DNA of 64,000 bases from Henckelia pumila (lineage: Eukaryota; Streptophyta; Magnoliopsida; Lamiales; Gesneriaceae). Numbering within the stretch: position 1 is the first letter of the stretch; every line of letters begins with the position of its first letter. The stretch lies in contig NC_133123.1 of assembly GCF_033568475.1 (NCBI RefSeq), forward strand, positions 22,182,622 to 22,246,621. Direction: 5' to 3'. Both the position numbers and the translations under genes were made by a program. The notes beneath the pieces were generated by a model. The model searched no databases. It worked only from the letters and a program-made list of their open reading frames with translations, and was not told where the DNA came from. Shown here piece after piece: positions 46,075 to 56,213 of the stretch.

Positions 46075-48105
46075 TGCGAGACCTCAGTTCTAAACATCTA
46101 ATATTGGATTAAACAATAATTAAACATACAAGATCCAAAATAATTAAAAGCAATAAAAGAATTTTTTTTTGAAAGTACAGTGCCTCGCTCGATCGGTAGA
46201 ACTCCACCGATCGAGCGAGCAAAGATTGCAAATTCACTGCCCGGAAGAAAATCAGCACCGCTCGATCGTTAAGATTCAACCGATCGAGCGGGCAAGCTAT
46301 TGAAAAAACAGAAACTTGGCCACCATTCCATCGCTCGATCGGTCAATCTCTGCCGATCGAGCGATGACAGCTCTTAGCATAAAAACAGTAGAAATTCACC
46401 AAAACTCAAGTCCAAAATATTCAATACATAACAAGGTACATATTACATGCAACGACAACATTCAATCCACAATATTCGAATATTAGAAACTACAAACATC
46501 CACAAAGTTCGAGTTCTAAACATGCTTCAAAATATAAACTAGATTGACATGCTGATTCAACTTCTAAACCGAGTCTCACTTCTATCTCTTGATCTCGAAG
46601 CTAACCAGGCCTCTTCTGACTTGATCCTGCCCCACCTGTTGCCAAGTACACATACAAAACAAAGCAACAGCCAGATAACTTCGATGAGAATGATATTCCC
46701 ATTAAAAGCAACATAACATGCAATACAAGTAATATATCAACAACATGTTATCCAGACAACATATTCGATGCTAAAACAAATGAAATGTATGTCTTTAAAA
46801 TCAGGATATCAATTCTGATAAACAAGGGATTGCTGCTATGCTTTTGGGATCCCGAGGATGAGATCATGTAACGACTCACCGACTCTCCCAATCGAGGTGG
46901 TGTCACGTATCCCAATCCCCTAGACTTTGGTACGACTATAAGGAGTATGCTGACACTAGGTGAACTTCTACAACCCAGGCCACTCACAGTATATCCCCCA
47001 AAACGTCTAAACAAAAAGGGCCGTTATGCCCGCTGAAATCAAAGGTTTGACTCAAGATGAATGCATAAGAAAACATAAAGTATTAAGCCATATAACAAAA
47101 CCTCAAACAACAAAATACAAGTCCCATATTCTAGAACAAGTATTGATGAAAGTATGTGATTTTAAGGGAAAACTCAAGAACCAACTGTCTTGAGCGTGCT
47201 ATTCCGCTAAACGATGGCTGCTTATACCTTTCGATACAATTAGCTCCAACTCTGGATACACTACAAAATAGGTTATATCAAAGTCTATACAACCTAAACA
47301 ACAACATCGCTCAAGGTAAACTCTTTACCGCTCTTCGTCCAACTCTTCGACGATCAACTGCTGCTAACTCTGGGCTCAACAAACTTCAAACGAATCTGTA
47401 CACAGGCAAAAGATGATCAACAATGACGAACAACCCAATTGCCAAAGTTCTACAACTCAAAATGGTTCAAAATCTCAAAACTCAAACCGACGGCATAACG
47501 GCTATAAACTGATCAAATCGGAAACACAGACAGCAGTACAGCATTGCAAACAACTCAAATCAATGCTAAAAAAACAATAACAATCTGAATCCAACAAATC
47601 ACAAAATCTCCATTTTTGAATTAGGATTCCAAAAATCATAACAATTCCGAACGACGCTGTATTTCAAAACCGACTGAGAATAATCGATAAGAACTATCTC
47701 AAGAGCAACATAACCGAAACTCAATCAATTCTAACAACATCCGAAAATATAAGTATAACTGATCGGAGAAATACTTACGATAGAACAAAGCTCTCGCTGC
47801 TGTGATCGCTAATCTGCCTTCGAAAGTAATTTCTAACGGACGGATCGACCGAAAATCGGAAAAGAAAAGCTTGAAGAAAGCTTTTCTAAGCTTCAATGTA
47901 GAGGAAACGTGTTGGAGGGGATGAAGTGAAGAATGAAGACCAATTCCAAGTCAAGATAATATAACAAAACTCATATTTGTGTTTTAGTCCCTGAAAATTT
48001 CAAAAATTGTAAAATAGACCCTGATCAAAATCAAATCGACTCTTGAACTCTGTGATCTCCGATTATCTCAAATAAACTCAATTAAGATAAATTTGGGGCA
48101 TTACA
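46075..48105 (-). mobile_element. Gypsy solo LTR (F) in tandem unit 3
   Basis: On the minus strand it starts TGTAATGCCCC (48105) and ends ...GAGGTCTCGCA (46075). It is flanked by the 5-bp duplication AATTG (46070-46074 and 48106-48110). Units 1 and 2 show the empty site TTAAATTGACTAAATT. There is no primer site or coding region, so it is a solo LTR of 2031 bp. Confidence 0.92.
46184..46364. repeat. Three CGATCG hairpins in solo LTR F
   Basis: Inverted repeats lie at 46184-46219 (14-bp stem CTCGCTCGATCGGT), 46258-46292 and 46331-46364 (12-bp stem). They are 70 or so bases apart and have 8-12 base loops. Confidence 0.9.
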
Positions 48106-48493
48106 AATTGACTAAATTTGGGAACTTCAATCTTAAATGATGGAGATTGTATGGATAAAACATGGGCATGAAAATCTTGTTATCTGGTGGAGTCTTGTTG
48201 TTGTTAGCATGTATTAAATGGAGTAATAAGTATAGTAGGATTCTCATTGTAAAGAGGAAATGTCAAACGAGGGAAGGAATTGGTTACAAAATGCATGATC
48301 TAATACCTTTTTTTATTCCAAATATTCTAGATGGTGCATTGTTGTCGCATCTACAATCTTTGGAGTGATGATTTGTTGAATTCTTGAATTTATTCACTAC
48401 CTTTGGATTGTATATCTCACACCTAGTTAAAAATAGTTATTTGCACTTATTTGAGTGAATTGATTAGTAAATCCGAAGAGTTGAACATGAAAA

Positions 48494-48651
48494 GCAACGC
48501 ACACCTGTAATGCTAGACGAGTTTATGTCAGAAGGATGGCGCACCAGAATCCCTCGTAATGATGATGATGACGAGGATCACCGTCCGATTATCATTGAGT
48601 TCTGTGGGAGAATTGATGCAGTCACAGACTCAGATTCTGATGAGGATACCC
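48494..48651 (+). other. Filler DNA of unknown source with an open acidic frame
   Basis: Units 1 and 2 lack this piece. A + strand frame stays open through it and reads MLDEFMSEGWRTRIPRNDDD, then an acidic tail with DSDSDED. It has no start or stop of its own and gives way to plastid sequence near 48652. The composition is coding-like and far less AT-rich than its surroundings. I cannot name the donor. Confidence 0.55.
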
Positions 48652-48731
48652 CCCCTTTCCTACCATCCCCCTTTTTAGGGGGATAGTTAACAGAGCCAAA
48701 CATCCATTTTTGGATAAACTAAAAAAATATG

Positions 48732-48805
48732 TTGCGGAGACAGGATTTGAACCCGTGACCTCAAGGTTATGAGCCTTGCGAGCTACCAAACTGCTCTACC
48801 CCGCG
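48732..48805 (-). tRNA. trnfM: Plastid-derived initiator tRNA-fMet(CAU), in a nuclear insertion
   Basis: The 74-base minus-strand sequence folds as a complete tRNA. It has CGCGGGG at the 5' end, TCCGCAA at the 3' end with the unpaired C1-A72 typical of bacterial-type initiators, anticodon CAT at 48769-48771, and GGTTCAAATCC in the T arm. CCA is not encoded. The sequence looks intact. As it sits in nuclear DNA it is probably not used, although its internal A and B box-like arms could be read by RNA polymerase III. Confidence 0.93.
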
Positions 48806-48952
48806 CTGAAGAGAAGAAGTCAAAACTAATAGACAAACAAGGATTGAATGTGTCCCTCTAAAATATCTGTACAAATAAAATAGCCCATTTATATAGAAAA
48901 GAGGCCGCCCTTTATGATCATTGACCATAGAAATTAAATGAAAGGTTAATCC

Positions 48953-48988
48953 TTACCAACTTGATCTTGTTGCTCCTGGCAACAAACA
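48953..48988 (-). pseudogene. rps14: End of plastid rps14 (last 11 codons and stop)
   Basis: The minus strand reads CLLPGATRSSW followed by a stop, the usual C-terminus of chloroplast ribosomal protein S14. Only this tail was transferred; the frame begins at the junction with the Harbinger unit at 48990. Confidence 0.88.
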
Positions 48989-49372
48989 TGTCAGAGTTAT
49001 AATTATAACTGATGGAAAATAATCTCAGAAGAACTGTTTTATAAGGTGCTTTGTCTTTGATGTTGTGAATTTCCTCTTTGAATCTTGAGGAAGATTCAGT
49101 GTTAAGATCTTTAGAAACATAATTTCATTATGCGAATATGTTGAGAACAAATGCAGCTTGGTACTGGTTATGTTACCATGTAAGATTATTGGTATCAAAG
49201 TGAAAACAAAAAACTCACTATTCAAGGTATCAAACCAAATTATTGGTAATAAGCTTCTAAGGCTTGTACATAATTCTGATTTTTTTAACGAGATCTCCGT
49301 ATATCACTTAAGATCCTAAGGCTTGTATATGTTCAAGAAGTTTTGGATGTTTGAAACGTCGTGCTCCAAGAA

Positions 49373-49748
49373 CTCCAAAAGAATATTTCAATCATATACA
49401 TTCTTCTTTACGAAATGTGATTGAAAGAAGTTTTGGATGTTTGAAACGTCTTTTTTTTCTTTTTTAAGGGACCCATGAATAATTATAGTTTAAAGAACCA
49501 AACATACTTCGTAATTGCTTGTTGTGTTACACAATTTTATTAAAGAAGTTGAATTGAAAAATGATATTATTCGTGAGTTTGTAAATGAAGATTTACAAGT
49601 GGAGCAAGAAGGCGAAAATGAAGACAATGCTGAAAATCAAAACAGATTGGAAGAAATTGACACATCAGATGGTGCCATCTTTCAATGGAATAATCGTCGA
49701 ATTACTATGACAACTGAAATGTGGAATGCATCGAGATCAAGTCATTAA
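49373..49748 (+). pseudogene. C-terminal part of a PIF/Harbinger transposase (DDE_Tnp_4), frameshifted
   Basis: The + strand carries the end of a Harbinger nuclease: HSSLRNVIERSFGCLKR, with the catalytic glutamate of the DDE triad, then after a poly-T expansion GPMNNYSLKNQTYFVIACC, then LHNFIKEVELK in another frame, an acidic stretch, and the end WNASRSSH before the stop at 49746-49748. Two frame breaks (the T run near 49450 and a small deletion near 49527) disable it. A 25-base direct repeat (GAAGTTTTGGATGTTTGAAA at about 49338 and 49424) brackets the first segment. The N-terminal DD residues and the Myb-like partner ORF are missing. Confidence 0.85.
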
Positions 49749-50059
49749 AAATTTTATTATTTAAAATTATGTCTTTTTTGTTTTCAACATTTTGATTGAG
49801 AATTTGTATGTTTTAATTTATATATATATATATATATACATATATTTAATGCACTTATAAATTAATTTTTTTTTTGCTTTCAACATTAAATGAAAATTTG
49901 TATGTTCTAAATTTTATAAATTCAATTGTGCACTAAATGAGAAAAAAGAAAAAGAAAATCAACCATAAGAATATAGAAAAAAAGAAAAAGAAAAAAAAAA
50001 GAAAAAAAACATCTCAATGGTAAACAATAAAAAAAGAGGAAAAATAAAATTAATATTAA

Positions 50060-50333
50060 AATTTTTTTAGAAAATAATTGTCCAAACACATTTTTAATTA
50101 TTTTTAATTTTAAAATTGTTTTTATAAAACTGTTGTCCAAACATCTTTTTAACTATAAAAAACTTTTTATAAAATAGTTGTTCAAACATCTTTTTTAACT
50201 ATAAAAATCTTTTTATAAAATAATAGTCCAAACACGTATTTATTCTAAAAAAAACTTTGAAAATATTTTATAAAAAAATTTTAAAAAACAATTTTGTAAG
50301 AATATTTTTAAAATTGTTGTCCAAACGAAACCC
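50060..50333. repeat. Right subterminal repeats of the Harbinger element
   Basis: TTGTCCAAACA or close variants occur at about 50078, 50131, 50178, 50228 and 50318, each followed by T-rich DNA. They are inverted copies of the GTTTGGAC units at the left ends. Confidence 0.8.
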
Positions 50334-50759
50334 ATAATTTTTATTATGAATTCATTCAAATCCTACAAAAGGAAAATTTTAATTAATAAAAGTAATTATT
50401 ACTCAATCTATAAAATAAAATCTTAAAAAGGAAAAATTTATTAGAAAATCCTGCCTCTCTCAATTATATAGATATATTTTTATTTTATATGTTATCCCAA
50501 ATATATGGATAAGTTTTTATACCCAGCCGAACCTCTTTTTCTTGTTTTATCAATAATATAATCATATTAACCATTAACTATAATAACAACTTTTAAAAAA
50601 TGAAAAGAATGGATAAAGAAAATATAAAATAAAATTTATGATATATAGTTTTGTGAAACAAATATTTTATTTGAATTTTATCTGACAAATAAAAATCCGT
50701 AAAATCATGTCAGAGATCATGAACGTACTATTTTCCCAAAAGACAGAAACGACTACAAG
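50334..50759. other. AT-rich DNA, no gene seen
   Basis: No frame or repeat was recognised between the Harbinger terminus and the leader-like region upstream of NRPD1. Confidence 0.6.
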
Positions 50760-51143
50760 CTGATCCTGAGACGCGACTCTTGGCCTTCTCTCTTCCTCGG
50801 GAAACGACAACCAATTCTTTGCCCTCGATTTTCAACAATATTTACACATTTGTCTTCACGTGTTTAGTTTTTTAACCCTCTCTCTCCCTTAAACCCATGT
50901 AGATTCCCTCCTCACAATACAAATACCCTGCAATCTCTCTGCCTCAGCGGTACGCCATTAATGCAAGAGCTTCCCATTCACGCCATTAACACCCACGGCT
51001 TTATCTCCATCTCTGTTTCATACAGGGTGTGATTGCGAAAATCCGGGGAGTGTGTTGGAGAGGGAAAAAGGAAGTTTTTGTTTTTCCAAGGAGGCGAGGG
51101 GAAAAATCGTGATCTTTTCAAGTTTTTTCTAGTGTATTGGTAA
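50760..51143 (+). promoter_or_regulatory. Likely promoter and first non-coding exon, possibly of NRPD1
   Basis: Composition changes here from AT-rich repeat DNA to typical plant leader sequence: CCCTCTCTCTCCCTT at about 50876, a weak TATA-like ACAATACAAATACC at about 50915, and CT-rich DNA. At 51140 GTGTATTG is followed by the donor-like GTAAGATGGG. The first NRPD1 coding exon begins after an acceptor without a start of transcription nearby, so its leader must lie upstream; this is the best candidate. The link spans 5 kb and is not proven. It could instead belong to a separate gene. Confidence 0.4.
50961..51032 (+). other. Possible upstream ORF of 23 codons
   Basis: An ATG-started frame encodes MQELPIHAINTHGFISISVS and three more residues before TGA. 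It lies wholly inside the candidate leader exon. If that exon is transcribed, this uORF could lower translation of the main frame. Nothing else supports it. Confidence 0.25.
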
Positions 51144-54100
51144 GATGGGATTTTATGGATTGATTGTGCTTTATTGATGATGGGTTTACGGTTCATGGAT
51201 TTTATGTTGTGATGATGATTTTTTTTTCTTCTATCTGTGTTTGCTTTTCTTGGTTTGCCTGATCATCTGCACTTTTTGGGTTAATGTGCGTATTTCTTGA
51301 CATCCAGTAGAAAAAGCAGTCTTTTTTTGTTTTCCCCTTTTTGTGACAAAGGAGCAGTCTTGACGGGTTCGCATGCCATTGATTGATTTTCGGACGTGGA
51401 TTGGTTCGCTAGTTTTTTCTGGAAATTTCAAGCAGTTATGTGCTATCTAGTTAAAATGTGGATTTTTAGTTCTTGATCAGGATTGCTGATGCCATTTGTC
51501 TATGGCACAACCAGCTCTGATTTCCGTCTCTTGTTTACAGTTGTGAAAGAGTTTTACCTTATTCAATTGTGTGAGTTTGGCTACGGAAGTTATATCTAAA
51601 GAAACACTTAAATAATCCAGCCTTTTTAAGTTTTTTTTATTAAAAGAAGCCTAAGAAGTTTTGATTGTTCGGATTAGTGTTGAAATTTTGTTTTGTTTTG
51701 TTTTTTAAATAATTTTTAAATACAAGCAGAAGGGAAAAAAAGCCAGAAATTCGAGTTTCTAAAAAAATCACTTTTTTTTCTTTTATCTTTTTTTAAAAAC
51801 AATTTTTATAAGCAAACTAGATATTTGTTTTAAAATAATTTTTTTTAAGACAGTGGTTTTGCTCCGGTGGCTTCTCCAACCAAATGCACTCTAAGTGACT
51901 GATGGATTAATGTAGCTTGACCATTAGATTCATATTAAATTTGAGCTTAAATTTGAATAATAATTCAAGCCAAATTGGAAAACAAAATAGCTTGTTTATC
52001 AAGTTTTTATCATTATTAAAAAATAAAAAATAAAAAATTTTGCTCTTGAGCTCAAATTTAAATTAATTAATAATATTTTAATTGATTCAGTTTGTTTGTA
52101 CGTTTAGTATCAATAATGACCAAATTTGTGATTTGAGGGAGAAAACTGGTGAAATTTCTTCATTTTGTCCTTCTCCTCATGGGTTGCTCTTTTTATCATC
52201 TCTTTATTTGTCTGTTTGTTTGATGGTGATTAATGTCTTTGTTTGATTGCTGTCTCTGCTGAGGCGTGACTCGTGAGAGTATCGATTAGCATTTGCAGAA
52301 GTTGGTGCAGCAAGCTCAAAGAACCCATGACCTCTCCCAAATGAAGAAAGGATTATCATCACTTCAATCAAACAGTTGATTGTATCCCGTATTACTTGAA
52401 ACATTGATAATTTTCAAGTTGTTTGCTGTAAAAGTCAGGTCATCTGCATGCTTGGCTGCTAGCCTCACTTTTACCCTTTTGAAAACCTTTCTTGATATTA
52501 AATGTCAGAGTAAAGCTCTAAGTGCTTGTGTCAGTACATAGAATCATCAATCATTTCAGTGTTATTATTTTGTCTCCCATTCCCTTCCCTAATTTCCTGT
52601 GACCGCTGAAGATTAATTTCGTCCTCAAACTTTTCTTTTGACTCCAAAGAGATGGTCGCAGAGCTGATATCTTGTCAATTCTTTAGAGCAGATAGTTCAA
52701 CCAATGTCCCTTTTTGTATCAAATGACAGTATATGCATGAAGATCTTCGAATTGGCCTATGGATGTAACAATGTTTTGCTGTTCACTCTTACAATCATGA
52801 TTTCAGAGCTGGAATCTCGCTTGTTCTTCCATTATTGACCCTTCATGTGCGATGTCCTTGTCGTAAATGTCTGGCAATCTAGAGGTCATGTTTGTACTCT
52901 AGAGAAGCTTTATCCCATCAACTTTGAGAGGCTGTAACATTGATGCCACAACCATGAAGCATTGGAAACCTCAGACTTCCACAGTGGAAATTAAAATGTT
53001 ATGTGTTTAATTTGAGCAATCATATAGTTAATATTAGATTTTGCAAGCATGATCACCTAAATGAACGTTATAATTCTTTTCTTCTCCGTGCTCAAAAGAT
53101 TTTCTTCTGTATGAGGAAAATATGAGACATTTACATGTATCCTTAACTTCTTGTCTACTCCGGTGGCCCTCGACTTTTGATATCTATACCCACTATCTCG
53201 TTCACCACGGCATTCTTCATTTTAATAATTATCTTTTAATTCCTTTTCTGTCTATCCATATTTATGTTTACAAATTTACGGTCATCTGGATTTTAAATTC
53301 TATGCCGTCAATCCTTTTCTCATTGATATCGAGGTTCTGACTATCATTTTGACCTTTCCCTACACCAATCCAAATTCATTCTGATGTTGTTGTCTGTTGT
53401 TTGTAGCCCAAAATTTTCATGATTAAGGTGCTGAAACACTTTGTTTCTTCAGCGAAAGCAAACACTAACAGTTAAAGCAGACAAACTCTTTGTTTCCTTG
53501 CTGGAAAAACAGTAGAATAAGGAGTTCCATAAAGCTATGCATAACTCCTCAACCGGTACATGATTTAATTTTTTATACTTAGGAGTGCTGCTCATCCACC
53601 ATCCGGTTGCCGGTGGATTGAGATCTTACATATTCTTTGAGTCATCCATATTTAATTGCTTGCGCTCATTGAGAACTCTGGCTCTTAACGTTTTGCGAAG
53701 GTTCCTGCTCTATTTCCCCTTTGATTCCCACGCTTCACAGATTTCTCTTTCCCGAGTTGCGAACTGCTGCAACTACTACTTTTACACCAATGTTGCCGCA
53801 GCTGTATTCGTAATTCGTCTCTGCCAACAAAATTTCATAATCACCAATTCCGAGAATTTTCCATAATTTCTGATAAGAAAAGATATTAAAAAATTAAAGG
53901 TAAAGTGCACTTAAACATAGTACATCATTGTTATGTTTTTTTAAATGGCACAATCATCATTTCATCTAACAAAGTCAAAAGTTTCTTAACATGATTCATG
54001 CATTGGGATCCGCCACCCATCAAAATTGTCTACCTTGATTTTAGATTACCAAATATTAGTGTTTGCAATAACATGAGTGTTGCTATGTTGGATTTGGTCC

Positions 54101-56193
54101 AACAGTGCCATCATGTCGTCATCGTCCATAATTAAATAAATGTGTGCTGGGCATATTGTGCCTTGTGTGCTAATATGGACATGCAAGCCAATGAGTATGC
54201 TTCAGCTTAGCATAACAAGTATCGTATGCAACTAGCATCTAAGCTACCACTTGGTTAATGAGATGTGATAACTTAGATATATTTAATTAAAGTGACAATG
54301 AAATGGAAGATGTGCATATGAGGAAGGTGATAAAATTTATATTGTTCGATATGATTTTAAGTTCGAGGATAAAATTGGTAGTAGTTTCAAATCGGGCTCG
54401 CGGGGCTGGCCGGCCGGCCAACTATTTTGGCAGGTTGGATTGGAAAATTGTCAACCCAGCCCACCGATTTTATGTGGCGAGTCTAGCAGGATTTGATAGC
54501 TCTTAGCCGTTAGATTAGGTGGGGTGGGCCTGTCTTGTGGGCCTAGTCTATTTTGTCAGCTCTAAAAATTGGTTGCTATCTATGTTTTGTCCAAAATACC
54601 CTTTCAGATGTCCCATTGCATATTTGTTCTTTCCTCATTATGCACCACATAATTAAAGCCAAGCACTCTTTCCCATCTGGTTGCTATCTGTAAGGAAATT
54701 TTATTTGCAAGCAAGGAAAGATTTACACAATGTGGTCATTGCATACACGGTGACCAAGGTTAAGCATTCCTACAATTGTTGAACATGTTGAGTGAACGAA
54801 CAATACACTGTCATCTGGTAGTAATATTTCTCAAATATTTTTCGTGCTGAAACAAATCCCAAATCGATGGCTCGAACATAAAATATCACAACCAATGATC
54901 TTGTATTCAATAGCATCTGCGAAGGGTCCGTAATGGTGTCGAAATGTGATTTATAGGCTAAAGAATTTTTTGGCCTAGAATTGCATTACAAAACCAAAAA
55001 TACTCCAATATCTTGTTAAATTACCTCGGTCATGTTGATGAAATTTTTCTTCGCCCTTACGCTTGCCGTCAACCCAAAAGTAATTTTGGGAGGATGAAGT
55101 CTCATGGAACAAAAAATGTTTCTGTGACCTGGGCTACAACTTAAAAGGCTTATGAAGGGCAACTTCGTAAGTGCAAAACATTTGTCGTATACAGTCCAAC
55201 ATTACATTAATTATTATATTACATTAATTATTACAACGATTACCAGTTGGTTGAGTTCTTGCTAACCTAAGTGCATTATCCTCGGGGTAGTCCAGTGACC
55301 AACATCGCACATTTTCTTGTTGCGATTCGTGTGTTTGGACCAATGATGATCATTGAATATGCAGCGGAGGATAATATTCCCTCCATAGCATTTCATTGAC
55401 CTGACGAGGGATGTCTCTGCCATGAATAGAAAGGTATTGATTGAGTTTGCTCATGCTTTTCCTAGTTGGTAAAGGCTGGGGGTTGCCAGTGGGTTCCATC
55501 TAACGTACCAAACAAAGGACGAGGGTGAGAAATCGACAATTCTTCACTTATCCAGGGCATCAGACGGTGGTTGAATGTTATGCGGACAATTTAGATTTGC
55601 CAATAAAATTCTCCGGGTTCTCTTGAGAAATTTATATTCGTGTCGGTACTGAAATTAGGATAAGCTTTGTTCATCTCTGTTGGGGCTTCTGAATTTCATT
55701 TCGGTGATGTTATATAGTTAATAGAATCTTTTTCCTTAAACTCTTCTATTTAGAAGATAGAAGACGTGTTGTTTTACCATTTCTATCATATCCTTGTACT
55801 ATGTTTAATTGTGCGTTTAATAGAAATATCAGTGATTTTTGGAAGGAATTTTTTTTACTGATTGCTGTTTTGTTTTTTTATTAATTGAGAACTTGCAATT
55901 AAAATTTCCAAGAAGTTCAGCATCAACTTTAATTTTCTATGCTATTAGTTTAGGATAATTATGTTTTAAGTAATCCTTTTTCTTCTACCTGTCATAAACA
56001 TCTCTGAACTGCTTGTCTTAAGATTCTGTCTCATGAGATGTTTAAGCCTTCATGCAGGCTTTTTCTTGATTCACCTTTGAAATGAGTCAAGTTTGAATAG
56101 ACGTGGCACTGCAAAGCAACTTGTCTGTTTACAATGTTTTTTTCCTCACCAGTTATTTTTTCTCGAGTAACAAACTTTTTTTTCCCATTCCAG
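51144..56193 (+). other. Five kilobases without a recognised gene, perhaps a leader intron
   Basis: No frame longer than about 90 codons has family features. A possible non-coding exon lies at about 52297-52424 (after ATTTGCAG and before an AAGTTGTTT). A short GC patch, GGCTGGCCGGCCGGCC, lies at about 54405. The end, TTTTTTTTCCCATTCCAG at 56176-56193, is a strong polypyrimidine acceptor. A mostly single intron with optional leader exons is the simplest explanation. Confidence 0.45.
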
Positions 56194-56213
56194 AAGTATT
56201 AGTTGGAGCTTCA

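Larger units (their letters stand above)
48652..48990 (-). other. Nuclear insertion of plastid DNA (trnfM with rps14 end)
   Basis: On the minus strand the order is the last codons of rps14, a spacer, trnfM, and spacer DNA with a CCCCCTTTTTAGGGGG inverted repeat. This matches the gene order of flowering-plant chloroplast genomes. Both sides are nuclear repeat sequence, so this is a plastid-to-nucleus transfer joined to another fragment. Confidence 0.85.
44687..49347 (+). repeat. Tandem unit 3, joined to the Harbinger 3' part
   Basis: The third copy has its terminus at 44791. Without the solo LTR (46075-48105) and the filler (48494-48990) it is about 2.1 kb, the size of unit 1. Where units 1 and 2 stop at AAGTTTTGGA, this one continues into transposase sequence, so it is the copy still attached to the original element. 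Confidence 0.9.
44791..50333 (+). mobile_element. PIF/Harbinger transposon (third copy, with 3' part)
   Basis: The left terminus starts GGCTCCGTTTGGACAA after TTA. The right terminus is its diverged inverted copy (TTGTCCAAACGAAACCC, ending near 50333). Both subterminal regions contain further GTTTGGAC copies amid A/T-rich DNA. The 3' part encodes the end of a Harbinger transposase. The flanking trinucleotides do not match clearly (TTA on the left, no clean TTA or TAA at the same position on the right), so the borders are not proven by duplication. Confidence 0.75.

Noticed and set aside
48732..48805. A working nuclear tRNA gene
   Set aside because: Sequence and neighbours (rps14 end) are plastid, so it is a transferred copy, even though the tRNA fold is intact.
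40304..50333. A TTA or TAA target duplication for the Harbinger element
   Set aside because: TTA precedes the left terminus but the bases after the right terminus do not match once the ends are aligned.
53122..53866. Two + strand frames of 72 and 93 codons upstream of NRPD1
   Set aside because: No family features, no splice context, and a composition like intron DNA.
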